Below, piece after piece: positions 15,654 through 24,339 of a DNA stretch of 64,000 bases. The stretch is from an uncultured Bacteroidales bacterium. Lineage in GTDB: Bacteria; Bacteroidota; Bacteroidia; Bacteroidales; UBA932. Numbering within the stretch: the first letter of the stretch is position 1; every line of letters begins with the position of its first letter. The translations under genes and the position numbers were made by a program. The stretch lies in NCBI GenBank assembly GCA_944322815.1, contig CALUQB010000001.1:1-64000 (forward strand), in the 5' to 3' direction. Under the pieces are notes generated by a model that saw only the letters and a list, made by a program, of their open reading frames with translations, searched no databases and had not been told where the DNA came from.

Positions 15654-16910
15654 ATGAAAGACATCAACATCGAAAAGGCCTACGAGGCCGCCAAAGAACG
15701 CTATTCGGCCATAGGTGTCGACACGGACAAGGCGTTGGACTCACTCCGGAAAATCTCTCTCTCCCTCCATTGCTGGCAGGCAGATGACGTGACCGGATTC
15801 GAAACTCTGGGCGAAGGCGCATTGACCGGAGGGATACAGGTCACCGGAAACTATCCCGGCAGAGCCCGCAACATCGAGGAACTGCGTGCCGACATCCTGA
15901 AAGCCGCTTCCCTGATACCAGGAAAGCACAGGCTGAGTCTCCATGAAATTTACGGCGATTTCCAGGGAAAGGCCGTGGACAGGAACGAAGTCGCTCCGGA
16001 GCATTTCAGAAGCTGGATGGAGTGGGGTGTCGAGCATGGAATGAAACTCGATTTCAACAGCACGTCCTTTTCTCACCCCAAGAGCGGAGACCTGACTCTT
16101 GCGAATCCCGATGACGGTATCAGGAATTTCTGGATCGAACACACGAAGAGATGCCGTCTGATCAGCGAGGAAATGGGCAAGTACCAGAACGATCCGTGCA
16201 TCATGAACCTTTGGGTGCATGACGGAAGCAAGGAAGTGCCGGCCAGCAGGCTGAAATACCGTCAGATACTGAAGGATTCTCTGGACGAGATATTCTCCGT
16301 GAAATACGATCACATGAAGGACGGTATCGAAGCCAAGCTTTTCGGAATCGGTCTTGAGAACTATACCGTAGGTTCATACGACTTCTATCTCGGCTACGGC
16401 GCGAAGAACGGCAAGATGGTCACTCTCGATACCGGACATTTCCATCTGACAGAAAGCATTGCGGACAAGGTGTCGGCGCTTCTGCTTTTCACTCCGGAGA
16501 TCAATCTCCATGTGAGCCGTCCTGTCAGGTGGGACAGTGACCATGTGGTCATTCTGAACGATGATATAGCCGATCTGGCCCGTGAGATCATCAGATGCAA
16601 GGCTCTGGATAAAGTTCACATCGGCCTGGACTATTTCGATGCCACCATAAACAGGATCGGAGCCTATGTCATCGGAAGCCGCGCCACACAGAAAGCTTTC
16701 CTGCTGGCCCTGCTTGAACCTGGCGACAGGCTGGCCGGATATGAAGCGGAAGGCCGCTATTTCGAGCGTCTTGCCGTGCAGGAAGAACTCAAGAACATGC
16801 CTTGGGGAGCGGTCTGGGATATGTTCTGCCTGAAAAACGACGTCCCTGTGGGCGAAAGCTACATCCGGGATATCCTGAAATACGAGGCTGATGTCACCTC
16901 TAAAAGATAA
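15654..16910 (+). CDS. rhaA: L-rhamnose isomerase
   Basis: A 418-residue metal-dependent isomerase that converts L-rhamnose to L-rhamnulose. The family pattern is clear from LHCWQADDVTGFE, GGIQVTGNYPGRARN, LWVHDGSKEVPASR and LDTGHFHLTESIADK. Several of the conserved acidic and His residues in these segments are metal ligands in known structures. It lies between the kinase and the transporter genes. The name rhaI is used for the same enzyme in Bacteroides. Confidence 0.95.
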   Translation: MKDINIEKAYEAAKERYSAIGVDTDKALDSLRKISLSLHCWQADDVTGFETLGEGALTGGIQVTGNYPGRARNIEELRADILKAASLIPGKHRLSLHEIYGDFQGKAVDRNEVAPEHFRSWMEWGVEHGMKLDFNSTSFSHPKSGDLTLANPDDGIRNFWIEHTKRCRLISEEMGKYQNDPCIMNLWVHDGSKEVPASRLKYRQILKDSLDEIFSVKYDHMKDGIEAKLFGIGLENYTVGSYDFYLGYGAKNGKMVTLDTGHFHLTESIADKVSALLLFTPEINLHVSRPVRWDSDHVVILNDDIADLAREIIRCKALDKVHIGLDYFDATINRIGAYVIGSRATQKAFLLALLEPGDRLAGYEAEGRYFERLAVQEELKNMPWGAVWDMFCLKNDVPVGESYIRDILKYEADVTSKR

Positions 16911-16942
16911 CGCCGGATGATGGCATTGTAATACGGATTGAG

Positions 16943-17950
16943 ATGAACAGCCTTTTAGGATTATTGATCATCGCAGCCGGAAGCTTCGGCCAGAGCAGTT
17001 CCTATGTGCCTATAAACAAGGTCCGGGACTGGAGCTGGGAAAGCTTCTGGCTTGTACAGGGCATCTTTGCATGGCTGGTTTTTCCGCTCATCGGTGCATT
17101 CCTGGCTGTCCCTGAGGGGCAGACCCTGTGGCAGATACTGTCTTCCGATCCGGTATCGGCCTGGAAGGCAGTCGGCTATGGCGTTCTCTGGGGTGTGGGA
17201 GGTCTGACATTCGGCCTTTCCATGAGGTATCTTGGTGTCGCGATGGGACAGTCCGTCTCTCTGGGTACCTGTGCGGCTTTCGGGACACTTTTCCCTGCCA
17301 TTGCCGCAGGCACGGATCTTTTTCACGGTGCCGGACTCATCCTTTTGCTGGGCGTATGTGTCACACTGGTGGGAATAGCAGTCATCGGATATGCCGGTAG
17401 CCTGCGTTCGAAAGACATGACTTCCCGAGAGAAAAGCCAGGCCGTCAAGGAATTCGCTCTTACAAAGGGCCTCTCCGTGGCAGTGCTTTCCGGAGTGATG
17501 AGCGCGTGCTTTGCCCTTGGACTGGATGCAGGGCTGGTGGTAGAAGGTTCCCCGGCACTTTTCAAGACGCTGCCAGCCACTTTACTCGTGACTTTCGGAG
17601 GCTTCTTCACGAACGCCGCATACTGTCTCTTCCAGAATTTCAGAAACCGTTCATTCGCCGATTACGGGAAGAAAGATGCCCTTCCGGGCAATATCTTTTT
17701 CTGTGCTCTGGCCGGTCTCCTCTGGTATACGCAGTTTTTCGGCCTTGGGATAGGAAAAGGCTTTTTCGATGAGGATTCGGTGCTTTTCGCTTTTGCATGG
17801 TGCATCCTGATGTCGTTGAACGTGGTGTTCAGCAATGTCTGGGGTATCATCCTGAAAGAATGGAAAGGCGTGGCTCCGAAGACATCAGCCGTGCTGGTAT
17901 GCGGTCTGGCGATACTGATATTCTCTCTGGTTTTCCCGAATATCTTCTGA
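16943..17950 (+). CDS. rhaT: L-rhamnose/proton symporter
   Basis: A 335-residue inner-membrane protein with about ten hydrophobic segments. It matches the RhaT family: an N-terminal GSFGQSSSYVPINKVRDWSW region, the segment LWGVGGLTFGLSMRYLGVAM followed by GQSVSLG, and FFGLGIGKGF near the C-terminus. It imports L-rhamnose with protons. It follows rhaA by 32 bases and precedes the aldolase by 45, within one operon. Confidence 0.93.
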   Translation: MNSLLGLLIIAAGSFGQSSSYVPINKVRDWSWESFWLVQGIFAWLVFPLIGAFLAVPEGQTLWQILSSDPVSAWKAVGYGVLWGVGGLTFGLSMRYLGVAMGQSVSLGTCAAFGTLFPAIAAGTDLFHGAGLILLLGVCVTLVGIAVIGYAGSLRSKDMTSREKSQAVKEFALTKGLSVAVLSGVMSACFALGLDAGLVVEGSPALFKTLPATLLVTFGGFFTNAAYCLFQNFRNRSFADYGKKDALPGNIFFCALAGLLWYTQFFGLGIGKGFFDEDSVLFAFAWCILMSLNVVFSNVWGIILKEWKGVAPKTSAVLVCGLAILIFSLVFPNIF

Positions 17951-17995
17951 GTCCTGACCGTTTTGGGTCGGATAAATAAATGAAAACAAAGTCTT

Positions 17996-18814
17996 ATGTA
18001 TATGGACAAATCAATACTTGAAGGACGTCCTGCCCTGGCCAGGCAGATCGAAGACGTGGCCGAGGTGGCCGGCTATCTCTGGCAGAAAGGCTGGGCTGAA
18101 AGAAACGGCGGAAACATCACCGTGAACATCACTGAATATGTGGATGATTCCATGCGGGCTCTCCCTGCCATAGGGGCTCCGGTACAGATAGGTCTCACTC
18201 TGCCCCACCTGAAAGGCTGCTGGTTTTTCTGCAAGGGAACGAACAAAAGGATGCGTGATCTTGCCAGGAGACCGATGGAGAACGGGTCTGTCATCAGGAT
18301 ACTGGACGACTGTTCCAGCTACGAGATCGTGGCGGACCTCCCGGTGAAGCCTACATCGGAACTTCCTTCGCATCTGGCTGTGCACAATGATTTCGTGGAG
18401 AGGGGGCTGGACTACAGGGCTTCGCTCCATACACATCCTATCGAGCTTGTAGCCATGTCGCACACGGACAAGTTCCTGAAAAAGGATGTCCTTTCGAATC
18501 TGCTGTGGAGCATGATTCCCGAGACCAAGGCTTTCTGCCCGAGAGGATTGGGAATCGTGGACTACAAGTTGCCTGGGTCTCTTGATCTGGCGGCGTCGAC
18601 CATCAGGGAATTGGAGGACTATGACGTGGTCATGTGGGAGAAACATGGCGTCTTCGCCGTGGGCTGCGATATCATGGAGGCCTTCGATCAGGTGGATGTG
18701 CTGAACAAGTCCGCGCAGATTTACATCGAGGCCAGATGCATGGGTTATGAGCCTGACGGCATGACGCTGGAACAGATGAAGGAAATGTCCGTCGCCTTCA
18801 ATCTTCCGAAATAG
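17996..18814 (+). CDS. rhaD: Rhamnulose-1-phosphate aldolase
   Basis: A 272-residue zinc-dependent class II aldolase that splits L-rhamnulose 1-phosphate into dihydroxyacetone phosphate and L-lactaldehyde. Motifs include GWAERNGGNITVNI, the metal-binding SLHTHPIELVAMSH and a later His in MWEKHGVFAVG. ATG at 17996 and a second ATG at 18002 are both possible. It ends the rhamnose operon; no lactaldehyde reductase or mutarotase gene is adjacent, so these must be encoded elsewhere. Confidence 0.94.
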   Translation: MYMDKSILEGRPALARQIEDVAEVAGYLWQKGWAERNGGNITVNITEYVDDSMRALPAIGAPVQIGLTLPHLKGCWFFCKGTNKRMRDLARRPMENGSVIRILDDCSSYEIVADLPVKPTSELPSHLAVHNDFVERGLDYRASLHTHPIELVAMSHTDKFLKKDVLSNLLWSMIPETKAFCPRGLGIVDYKLPGSLDLAASTIRELEDYDVVMWEKHGVFAVGCDIMEAFDQVDVLNKSAQIYIEARCMGYEPDGMTLEQMKEMSVAFNLPK

Positions 18815-18821
18815 GGATATA

Positions 18822-18887
18822 TCGGCCTCGGATAATGTTGACATGGCAGGAGTCTTGGATTCCTGCCATGCCGATTTGTGGCTTTTG
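18822..18887 (+). repeat. 66-bp direct repeat, left copy, with internal hairpin
   Basis: These 66 bases match 20262-20327 at 64 positions. They contain a hairpin (CATGGCAGGA and TCCTGCCATG, 18842-18870). It lies just after rhaD and could act as the operon terminator, although no strong T-tract follows. The remainder of the gene-free stretch to 19132 shows nothing else clear. Confidence 0.85.
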
Positions 18888-19132
18888 AGTAAGTGGACCG
18901 AATTTATTGTAGTTTTTTTTGGACTATCTGTAAAAATTCCCTTTGCCTTCAAGCGGGTCGTAAATGTTCGGTCCGGTAAATCCCTCCCACGCTTGCAGCG
19001 CGGGTCCCTCCCGTTCACGAGGCCACGGGCGGCCACGCCGTCCGAACTTTCACGACCTGCAATCTTTCCTGGGTAATAATGCGGATATGCATATTTTTCC
19101 TTATATTTAAGGAATAAAATAATAATTGATCT

Positions 19133-19350
19133 ATGAAAAATTTTCTTATTTTCATTGCTGGTATAATAACGGGGGTATTCATAATATTTCTCATCGGTGT
19201 TTTTGGAAATAAATCAAATTCAAAGATCCCTGGATTGACTGTTTTTGATGTTCCTGGTGAAGTTATGGATGCACAGTCATACCAAGAAGGTATTCCAAAG
19301 ATAATAATGTAAAGACAGTGCCTGCTGTCGCTATCTTTGGTAAGGAATAG
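19133..19350 (+). pseudogene. Small membrane-anchored protein, frameshifted or decayed
   Basis: The intact frame 19133-19312 encodes 59 residues with an N-terminal membrane segment (FLIFIAGIITGVFIIFLIGV) and GLTVFDVPGEVMDAQSYQEG. Just past the stop, the +1 frame reads KDNNVKTVPAVAIFGKE and stop at 19348-19350. From memory, a Bacteroidota family of small membrane-anchored proteins has GLTxFxxPGE near the start and KTVPVVxIxDK at the end, with a longer middle. This copy thus looks like a frameshifted version with an internal deletion. The family link is from memory; the frame break is seen directly. Confidence 0.5.
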
Positions 19351-19389
19351 ACATTATTGTTTGGATGTTAAATGGTAAAAATTCTTAAT

Positions 19390-20172
19390 ATGACTTTTTT
19401 CGGAATTAAAAAAACAGCTGTGAGCATTGTGCTTGTGTGTCTTAGTGCCGTATGTAGTGCTCAACTTCAGCCGCCAAGGCAGACTGATACATTACAGATT
19501 ATATCTATCAGATACAACAGTATGGATATCCTCAGGGAAAACTGGCCGTGTGAATTGATATATATGTCTACTACAGATTTTGATATCTGCGGTCAAAAAT
19601 TTAAAATCGCATATGTGTTAGATTCCGCTAAGGAATATACTTATGTGTTGATAGATAGCACGAAAACAGATCGTGTATGTTATCTTAAATATTCCGAAAA
19701 TTCAAGGGACCGATATGAAAGTAAAGAGTCTGAAAAGATAATTGATATAGAATTTTCAGGATATGAATTCAAGTGTAAAGAGTATACCATTACTGATAGC
19801 TCTGTTCAAGCCGATGATACAATAATTCCTGACGAGAAGAAATTGGATGATACAATACCTTTTCAGATGGTAGATGAGAAGCCTTTGTTTTGGGGAGGAG
19901 ATGCAAATTCATTTTCTAAATGGGTAAACCAAAGGTTAGTGTATCCTGAAAAAGAAAAAAAGAAGGGGGCGCAAGGTATGGTAACACTTCAGTTTACAAT
20001 AGATATTGATGGAAGTGTAACAGATGTAAAAGTCCTTAATAGTGTTTCTCCTGGTCTTGATGCTGAAGCGGTACGGGTTGTGTCTTCATCACCTAAGTGG
20101 ACACCGGGAAAACTGGACGGGAGAGTAGTACGGGTAACATATACATTCCCTGTCATTTTCCAATTACGTTAG
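19390..20172 (+). CDS. Secreted protein with TonB C-terminal domain
   Basis: A protein of about 260 residues with a signal peptide ending near VCSAQ. A middle region has no recognised domain. The C-terminal 90 residues are a TonB-C domain: WVNQRLVYPEKEKKKGAQG, then VTLQFTIDIDGSVTDVKVL and SPKWTPGKLDGRVVRVTYTF. There is no N-terminal membrane anchor beyond the signal and no proline-rich linker, so it is not a classical energy-transducing TonB. Similar Bacteroidota proteins are periplasmic or surface-associated and of unknown role. An in-frame ATG at 19372 is the alternative start. The gene is A/T-rich compared with its neighbours and lies within the direct-repeat-bounded insert. Confidence 0.75.
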   Translation: MTFFGIKKTAVSIVLVCLSAVCSAQLQPPRQTDTLQIISIRYNSMDILRENWPCELIYMSTTDFDICGQKFKIAYVLDSAKEYTYVLIDSTKTDRVCYLKYSENSRDRYESKESEKIIDIEFSGYEFKCKEYTITDSSVQADDTIIPDEKKLDDTIPFQMVDEKPLFWGGDANSFSKWVNQRLVYPEKEKKKGAQGMVTLQFTIDIDGSVTDVKVLNSVSPGLDAEAVRVVSSSPKWTPGKLDGRVVRVTYTFPVIFQLR

Positions 20173-20261
20173 AGCTGATGGGCTTCATTTAAACTGCGTC
20201 AGTGTGGTCGTCTCCCATGTCGCGAAAACTGGAGTTTGTCGGTTAATAAATCAAGGTATGT

Positions 20262-20327
20262 TCGGCCTCGGATAATGTTGGCATGGCAGGAGTCTTGGAT
20301 TCCTGCCATGCCAATTTGTGGCTTTTG
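20262..20327 (+). repeat. 66-bp direct repeat, right copy, with internal hairpin
   Basis: This copy matches 18822-18887 at 64 of 66 positions. Its hairpin is longer here, with GGCATGGCAGGA pairing perfectly with TCCTGCCATGCC. It closes the low-GC insert just upstream of the MFS transporter promoter. Confidence 0.85.
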
Positions 20328-20348
20328 GACAAGTTGCCGGCAAATACT

Positions 20349-20379
20349 TTTGTTCAATGTTGAAAATTTTGTAACTTTC
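20349..20379 (+). promoter_or_regulatory. Promoter of the sugar transporter/ROK kinase genes
   Basis: A -33 TTTG (20349-20352), a 19-base spacer and a -7 TAACTTTC (20372-20379; one mismatch from consensus) lie about 80 bases before the MFS gene. Confidence 0.6.
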
Positions 20380-20464
20380 GACAATTTTTGAGGGAACCGG
20401 AATCATGGCTGTACCTCGAATTTTACCGCAAATAATTAATAATTAAATAAAAAACTAATCAACA

Positions 20465-21757
20465 ATGAAAAAAAACGGTAATCTTGTCGCAATCATCACC
20501 ATGATCTTCCTTTTCGGAATGATTTCATTCGTGACGAATCTTGCGGCTCCTATTGGCGTGATCTGGAAACAGCAGCCTGGTATTGACGGTTCGAATGCTC
20601 TCGGAATGATGGGCAACATGATGAACTTCCTCGCATATCTTTTCATGGGTATCCCTGCAGGAAAGCTTATCATGAAAGTCGGCTATAAGAAAACGGCCCT
20701 TCTCGCTATTGCCTTGGGTTTCTTCGGCGTGCTTATACAGTTCCTTTCCGGAATCGTCGGTGTCGGTTCATCCATCGCCGGACTTCCTGCCAACTGGTTC
20801 ATATATCTTCTCGGCGCATTCGTGGCAGGTTTCTCAGTATGTATTCTCAATACGGTAGTGAATCCTATGCTGAACCTTCTCGGAAGCGGCGGTAAGAAAG
20901 GCAACCAGCTCGTCCAGATAGGAGGTACATTCAATTCTCTGCTCGGTACCATCACCCCTATGTTCGTGGGTGCGCTTATCGGTGCCGTGACCAAGGATAC
21001 TGTCATCACTGATGTGAACCCTGTCATGTACATCGCGATGTGCGTATTCCTCCTGACTTTCATCATCCTCGCATTCGTCCCTATCGAGAATCCCCAGTCG
21101 GCATCTCAGGGCGGCCGTGTGGAAAGTCCTTGGAAATACCGCCATTTCGTATACGGTGTGATAGCCATTTTCCTGTATGTCGGTGTGGAAGTAGGTATCC
21201 CGGGAACTCTGAATTTCTATCTTTCCGATGCCGAAAGCAGTGCAGGACTCGATCCTAAGACCGCTGCTACCATTGCAGGTTTCGTTGCAGGAACATACTG
21301 GTTCCTGATGCTTATCGGACGTTTCGTGTCAAGCTTCATCAGCGGCGCCGTTTCCAGCCGTACACAGCTCGGCTGCGTATCTGCCGTAGCAGCAGTACTT
21401 GTTCTTGCTGCTATGTTCGTCCCTTCATCAGTCAGCACTTCCATGCCTGTATTCACCGGTTCCGGTTTCGGAATGGTACAGGTGCCTCTCTCCGCACTTC
21501 TTCTCGTGCTTTGCGGTCTCTGCACTTCTGTCATGTGGGGAACGATTTTCAACCTTGCTGTCGAGGGCCTCGGTTCTGCAACGGCTCTTGCTTCCGGTGC
21601 ATTCATGATGATGGTGGTCGGCGGAGGTATTCTTCCTCTCCTTCAGAATGCCATCGCTGATGCTGCCGGTTATATGGTCAGCTATTGGGTAGTGGTCATC
21701 GCCATCCTGTATATCCTCTGGTATGCGGTGCTCGGTTCGAGAGTGAAGAAAGCGTAG
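20465..21757 (+). CDS. MFS sugar transporter (glucose/galactose/fucose permease type)
   Basis: A 430-residue inner-membrane transporter with about 12 hydrophobic segments. Features of the FucP/GluP-like sugar:proton symporters include the N-terminal MIFLFGMISFVTNLAAPIG, a MGIPAGKLIMKVGYKKT loop between segments, and GAFVAGFSVCILNTVVNPML. The substrate cannot be fixed from sequence. It is followed after 16 bases by a ROK-family sugar kinase, so uptake and phosphorylation of the same sugar are likely coupled. A second transporter of the same family lies just beyond. Confidence 0.85.
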   Translation: MKKNGNLVAIITMIFLFGMISFVTNLAAPIGVIWKQQPGIDGSNALGMMGNMMNFLAYLFMGIPAGKLIMKVGYKKTALLAIALGFFGVLIQFLSGIVGVGSSIAGLPANWFIYLLGAFVAGFSVCILNTVVNPMLNLLGSGGKKGNQLVQIGGTFNSLLGTITPMFVGALIGAVTKDTVITDVNPVMYIAMCVFLLTFIILAFVPIENPQSASQGGRVESPWKYRHFVYGVIAIFLYVGVEVGIPGTLNFYLSDAESSAGLDPKTAATIAGFVAGTYWFLMLIGRFVSSFISGAVSSRTQLGCVSAVAAVLVLAAMFVPSSVSTSMPVFTGSGFGMVQVPLSALLLVLCGLCTSVMWGTIFNLAVEGLGSATALASGAFMMMVVGGGILPLLQNAIADAAGYMVSYWVVVIAILYILWYAVLGSRVKKA

Positions 21758-21773
21758 ATTTAAATGAAATATC

Positions 21774-22754
21774 ATGATCATGAATACTGATATTATAGAG
21801 AAACCTTATGTAGTCGGTATCGACATAGGCGGTCAGACTACCAAGATGGGTATTGTGGACATGAGAGGACAGGTCCTCTCGCAGACGGTGATCCGTACTG
21901 ATACGCATACCGATGTCCAGGACTATGTCGAAGATGTGGCTGATGCCCTGACAAAGATCATCGCGGAGTCCGGTTCGGAAGGAAAGGTGAGAGGAATCGG
22001 AGTGGGTGCCCCTAACGGAAACTATTATACCGGAACCATTGAGAATGCCGTGAACCTGACATGGGGCGGCAGCAAGTCCATTCCTTTTGCCGAACTGCTT
22101 TCATCGAGGATGAACGGACTCAAGGTGGCTCTTACAAATGACGCAAACGCTGCTGCGGTAGGCGAGATGACTTACGGAGCTGCCAGGGGTATGAAGAATT
22201 TCATCATGATCACCCTCGGTACAGGTGTCGGCAGCGGTATAGTGATAAACGGGGAAGTAGTCTACGGACATGACGGATTTGCCGGCGAGCTGGGGCACAC
22301 ATGCGCTGTCAGGAACAACGGCCGTCTGTGCAACTGCGGCAAGACAGGCTGTCTGGAGACCTATTGCTCTGCTACCGGAGTGGCAAGAACAGCCCGCGAA
22401 TGGCTGACTCTCAGCGACGAGCCTTCCGTACTCAGAAGTCTGGACAGTATTTCGTCCAAGGATGTCTTCGAGGCTGCCAAGGAAGGAGACAAACTCGCTC
22501 TGAAGATATTCGAATTCACCGGAAAGATTCTGGGACAGTCATTCGCAGATTTCGTGGCTTTCAGTGCTCCTGAAGCTATCGTCCTCTTCGGCGGTCTTGC
22601 CCGTGCCAAGGAGTATCTTTACCAGCCGATCATGGATGCCATGAACGCAAATCTCCTTCCTCTGTGGAGAGGCAAGATCAAGATCGTATTCTCGCAGCTG
22701 AAGGAATCTGATGCTGCTATTCTCGGTGCTTCTGCGCTGGCTTGGGAACTGTAA
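21774..22754 (+). CDS. ROK-family sugar kinase (glucokinase-like)
   Basis: A 326-residue cytoplasmic kinase. It has the N-terminal ATP-binding loop VGIDIGGQTTKMGIVD, a sugar-binding LTNDANAAAVGE and the zinc-binding ROK signature GHTCAVRNNGRLCNCGKTGC. These match glucokinase-type ROK proteins of Bacteroidota. It sits between two sugar MFS genes and a terminator follows directly. Other hexoses or N-acetylhexosamines are possible substrates. ATGs at 21774 and 21780 are both plausible. Confidence 0.87.
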   Translation: MIMNTDIIEKPYVVGIDIGGQTTKMGIVDMRGQVLSQTVIRTDTHTDVQDYVEDVADALTKIIAESGSEGKVRGIGVGAPNGNYYTGTIENAVNLTWGGSKSIPFAELLSSRMNGLKVALTNDANAAAVGEMTYGAARGMKNFIMITLGTGVGSGIVINGEVVYGHDGFAGELGHTCAVRNNGRLCNCGKTGCLETYCSATGVARTAREWLTLSDEPSVLRSLDSISSKDVFEAAKEGDKLALKIFEFTGKILGQSFADFVAFSAPEAIVLFGGLARAKEYLYQPIMDAMNANLLPLWRGKIKIVFSQLKESDAAILGASALAWEL

Positions 22755-22763
22755 TTTTTTGTG

Positions 22764-22807
22764 GCCGGGCCAAAAGTGCATCTGCCCTTTTGGCCGGCTT
22801 TTTTTAT
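22764..22807 (+). terminator. Rho-independent terminator after the ROK kinase
   Basis: GGCCGGGCCAAAAG and CTTTTGGCCGGC form a strong stem with one bulged G, followed by TTTTTTT. It separates the kinase from the second transporter gene by transcription, or limits read-through into it. Confidence 0.85.
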
Positions 22808-22827
22808 TTTTGTAAAAACGGACTCTT

Positions 22828-24123
22828 ATGAAACTTCGGAAATATCTGCCGGCCATCATACTTTCGTATATACTTTTCTTCATGATAGCCTTTGTCACCG
22901 GTCTTCAGAACCCGCTGGGCGTGATCGTGAAGTCCCAGTACGGCGTGTCGATGGGAGTGGCCCAGCTCGGGAATTTCGCCAACTTCATAGCTTATGCCTG
23001 CATGGGTATTCCTGCCGGCCTGATGCTGAAGAAGTACGGTTATAAATTCTCCCTTATGGTAGCTGTCACTGTGGGAATCATCGGTCTGGGACTTATGTTT
23101 TTCTCAGGTCAGATTTCGCGCGGGCTGTGGATGTATTTCCTTGGAGCTTTCGTAGCCGGTTTTTCAATGTGCATGCTGAACGCGGTGGTCAATCCTTTGC
23201 TGAATTTCATCGGAGGTGGCGGAAACAAGGGTAACCAGCTGATCCAGTGGGGCGGTTCCCTGAATTCCATAGCTGCGACCATCGTCCCGTTCGTCGTAGG
23301 TTTCCTGATGGGACGTTCTGCAGGAACCAGACAGTTTATAGACGGTATCCCTCATTTCGAGATAGCCGACGTGAATCCGATGTTCATCATCATGGTGTCC
23401 ATTTTCGCTCTGGCTATGCTGGCCATACTGTTCATTGATATTCCCGAAACAGAGAAGATTTCCGATACGAAGACTGCCATGGACCAGCTGATGGGCCGTG
23501 ACGGACAGTACAGTTGTTTCTCATTCAGGCATTTCGTCCTCGGTGCAGTGGCTGTCTTCCTTTATACCGGCGTTGAAGTCAGCGTGGCCAACATGACGAA
23601 TATTTACCTTATTCACGAAGTGGGGGTCGACCCGAGGTCTGCCGGAGTCATAGTGGCCATTTACTGGTTCTGCATGTTCGTCGGGCGTCTTGTGGGAGGT
23701 TCTCTCGGCTCAAAGTTCTCCAGTCGCGACATGCTTCAGTTTTCTTCTGTGATGGCCATGATATTCATCCTGATCACGATTTTTACACCTGAGAAGATAA
23801 CGATCGAGATAGGCCGTTACAGTCTCGGAAACATTCCTGTTAATGTAGTTTTCCTCGTGATGACAGGTCTGTTCACTTCCGTGATGTGGGGAAATATCTA
23901 CAATCTTTCAGTGGAGGGACTCGGAAAGTACACGTCTACGGCTACCGGATTTTTCATGATGATGGTATGTGGCGGAGGTATAGTTCCGATAGTCCAGGGC
24001 CTTTTCGCGGATCTGGTCGGCTGCCGCGCTTCATTCTGGATCGTCATCGCCTGTCTCTGCTATCTTCTCTACTACGGTTCTACAGGCTATAAGAACGTGA
24101 ACAGGAAAATCCCTGTCGACTAG
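22828..24123 (+). CDS. MFS sugar transporter, paralogue of the gene at 20.5 kb
   Basis: A 431-residue membrane protein with 12 predicted segments. It resembles the product at 20465-21757 along its length, with shared landmarks such as MGIPAGLMLKKYGYKF, GAFVAGFSMCMLNAVVNPLL and TGLFTSVMWGNIYNLSVEGL. It begins 20 bases after a terminator, so expression may depend on read-through or on an unseen promoter. It is likely a sugar:proton symporter; the substrate is unknown. The pair flanking a ROK kinase may serve two sugars or two affinities. Confidence 0.85.
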   Translation: MKLRKYLPAIILSYILFFMIAFVTGLQNPLGVIVKSQYGVSMGVAQLGNFANFIAYACMGIPAGLMLKKYGYKFSLMVAVTVGIIGLGLMFFSGQISRGLWMYFLGAFVAGFSMCMLNAVVNPLLNFIGGGGNKGNQLIQWGGSLNSIAATIVPFVVGFLMGRSAGTRQFIDGIPHFEIADVNPMFIIMVSIFALAMLAILFIDIPETEKISDTKTAMDQLMGRDGQYSCFSFRHFVLGAVAVFLYTGVEVSVANMTNIYLIHEVGVDPRSAGVIVAIYWFCMFVGRLVGGSLGSKFSSRDMLQFSSVMAMIFILITIFTPEKITIEIGRYSLGNIPVNVVFLVMTGLFTSVMWGNIYNLSVEGLGKYTSTATGFFMMMVCGGGIVPIVQGLFADLVGCRASFWIVIACLCYLLYYGSTGYKNVNRKIPVD

Positions 24124-24145
24124 AACTTGCTTTTTTTAGACGTTT

Positions 24146-24207
24146 AAAAGGAGGCTCATTCCAGTTGCGTTATGCAATTAATTGATTGAGTCTCCTTTTC
24201 TTTTTTT
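24146..24207 (+). terminator. Rho-independent terminator after the second MFS gene
   Basis: AAAAGGAGGCTCA (24146-24158) and TGAGTCTCCTTTT (24187-24199) pair with one mismatch across a 28-base loop and run into CTTTTTTT. Confidence 0.75.
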
Positions 24208-24333
24208 CTGTAGGCAGACTGATATCCACGAGTACTGTTGACTTTTGAAGTTTCTGTAGGCAGACTGATATCCGCAGGCACTGTTGACTTTCGGAGAAAG
24301 TTGTATTTCTGTGCCTGCGGATATCAGTCTGCC
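24208..24333. repeat. 46-bp direct repeat plus perfect 23-bp inverted repeat
   Basis: A unit beginning CTGTAGGCAGACTGATATCC occurs at 24208 and again at 24254 (46-base period, differing at a few positions). The 23 bases at 24259-24281 recur as an exact reverse complement at 24311-24333. The inverted pair could form a long hairpin just past the end of the minus-strand DUF1015 gene and may act as its terminator, but the first direct copy is not explained by that. Confidence 0.8.
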
Positions 24334-24339
24334 GCCCCA

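Noticed and set aside
19390..20172. Classical TonB energy transducer
   Set aside because: Only the C-terminal TonB domain is present; there is a cleavable signal peptide rather than an inner-membrane anchor, no Pro-rich linker, and no exbB/exbD nearby.
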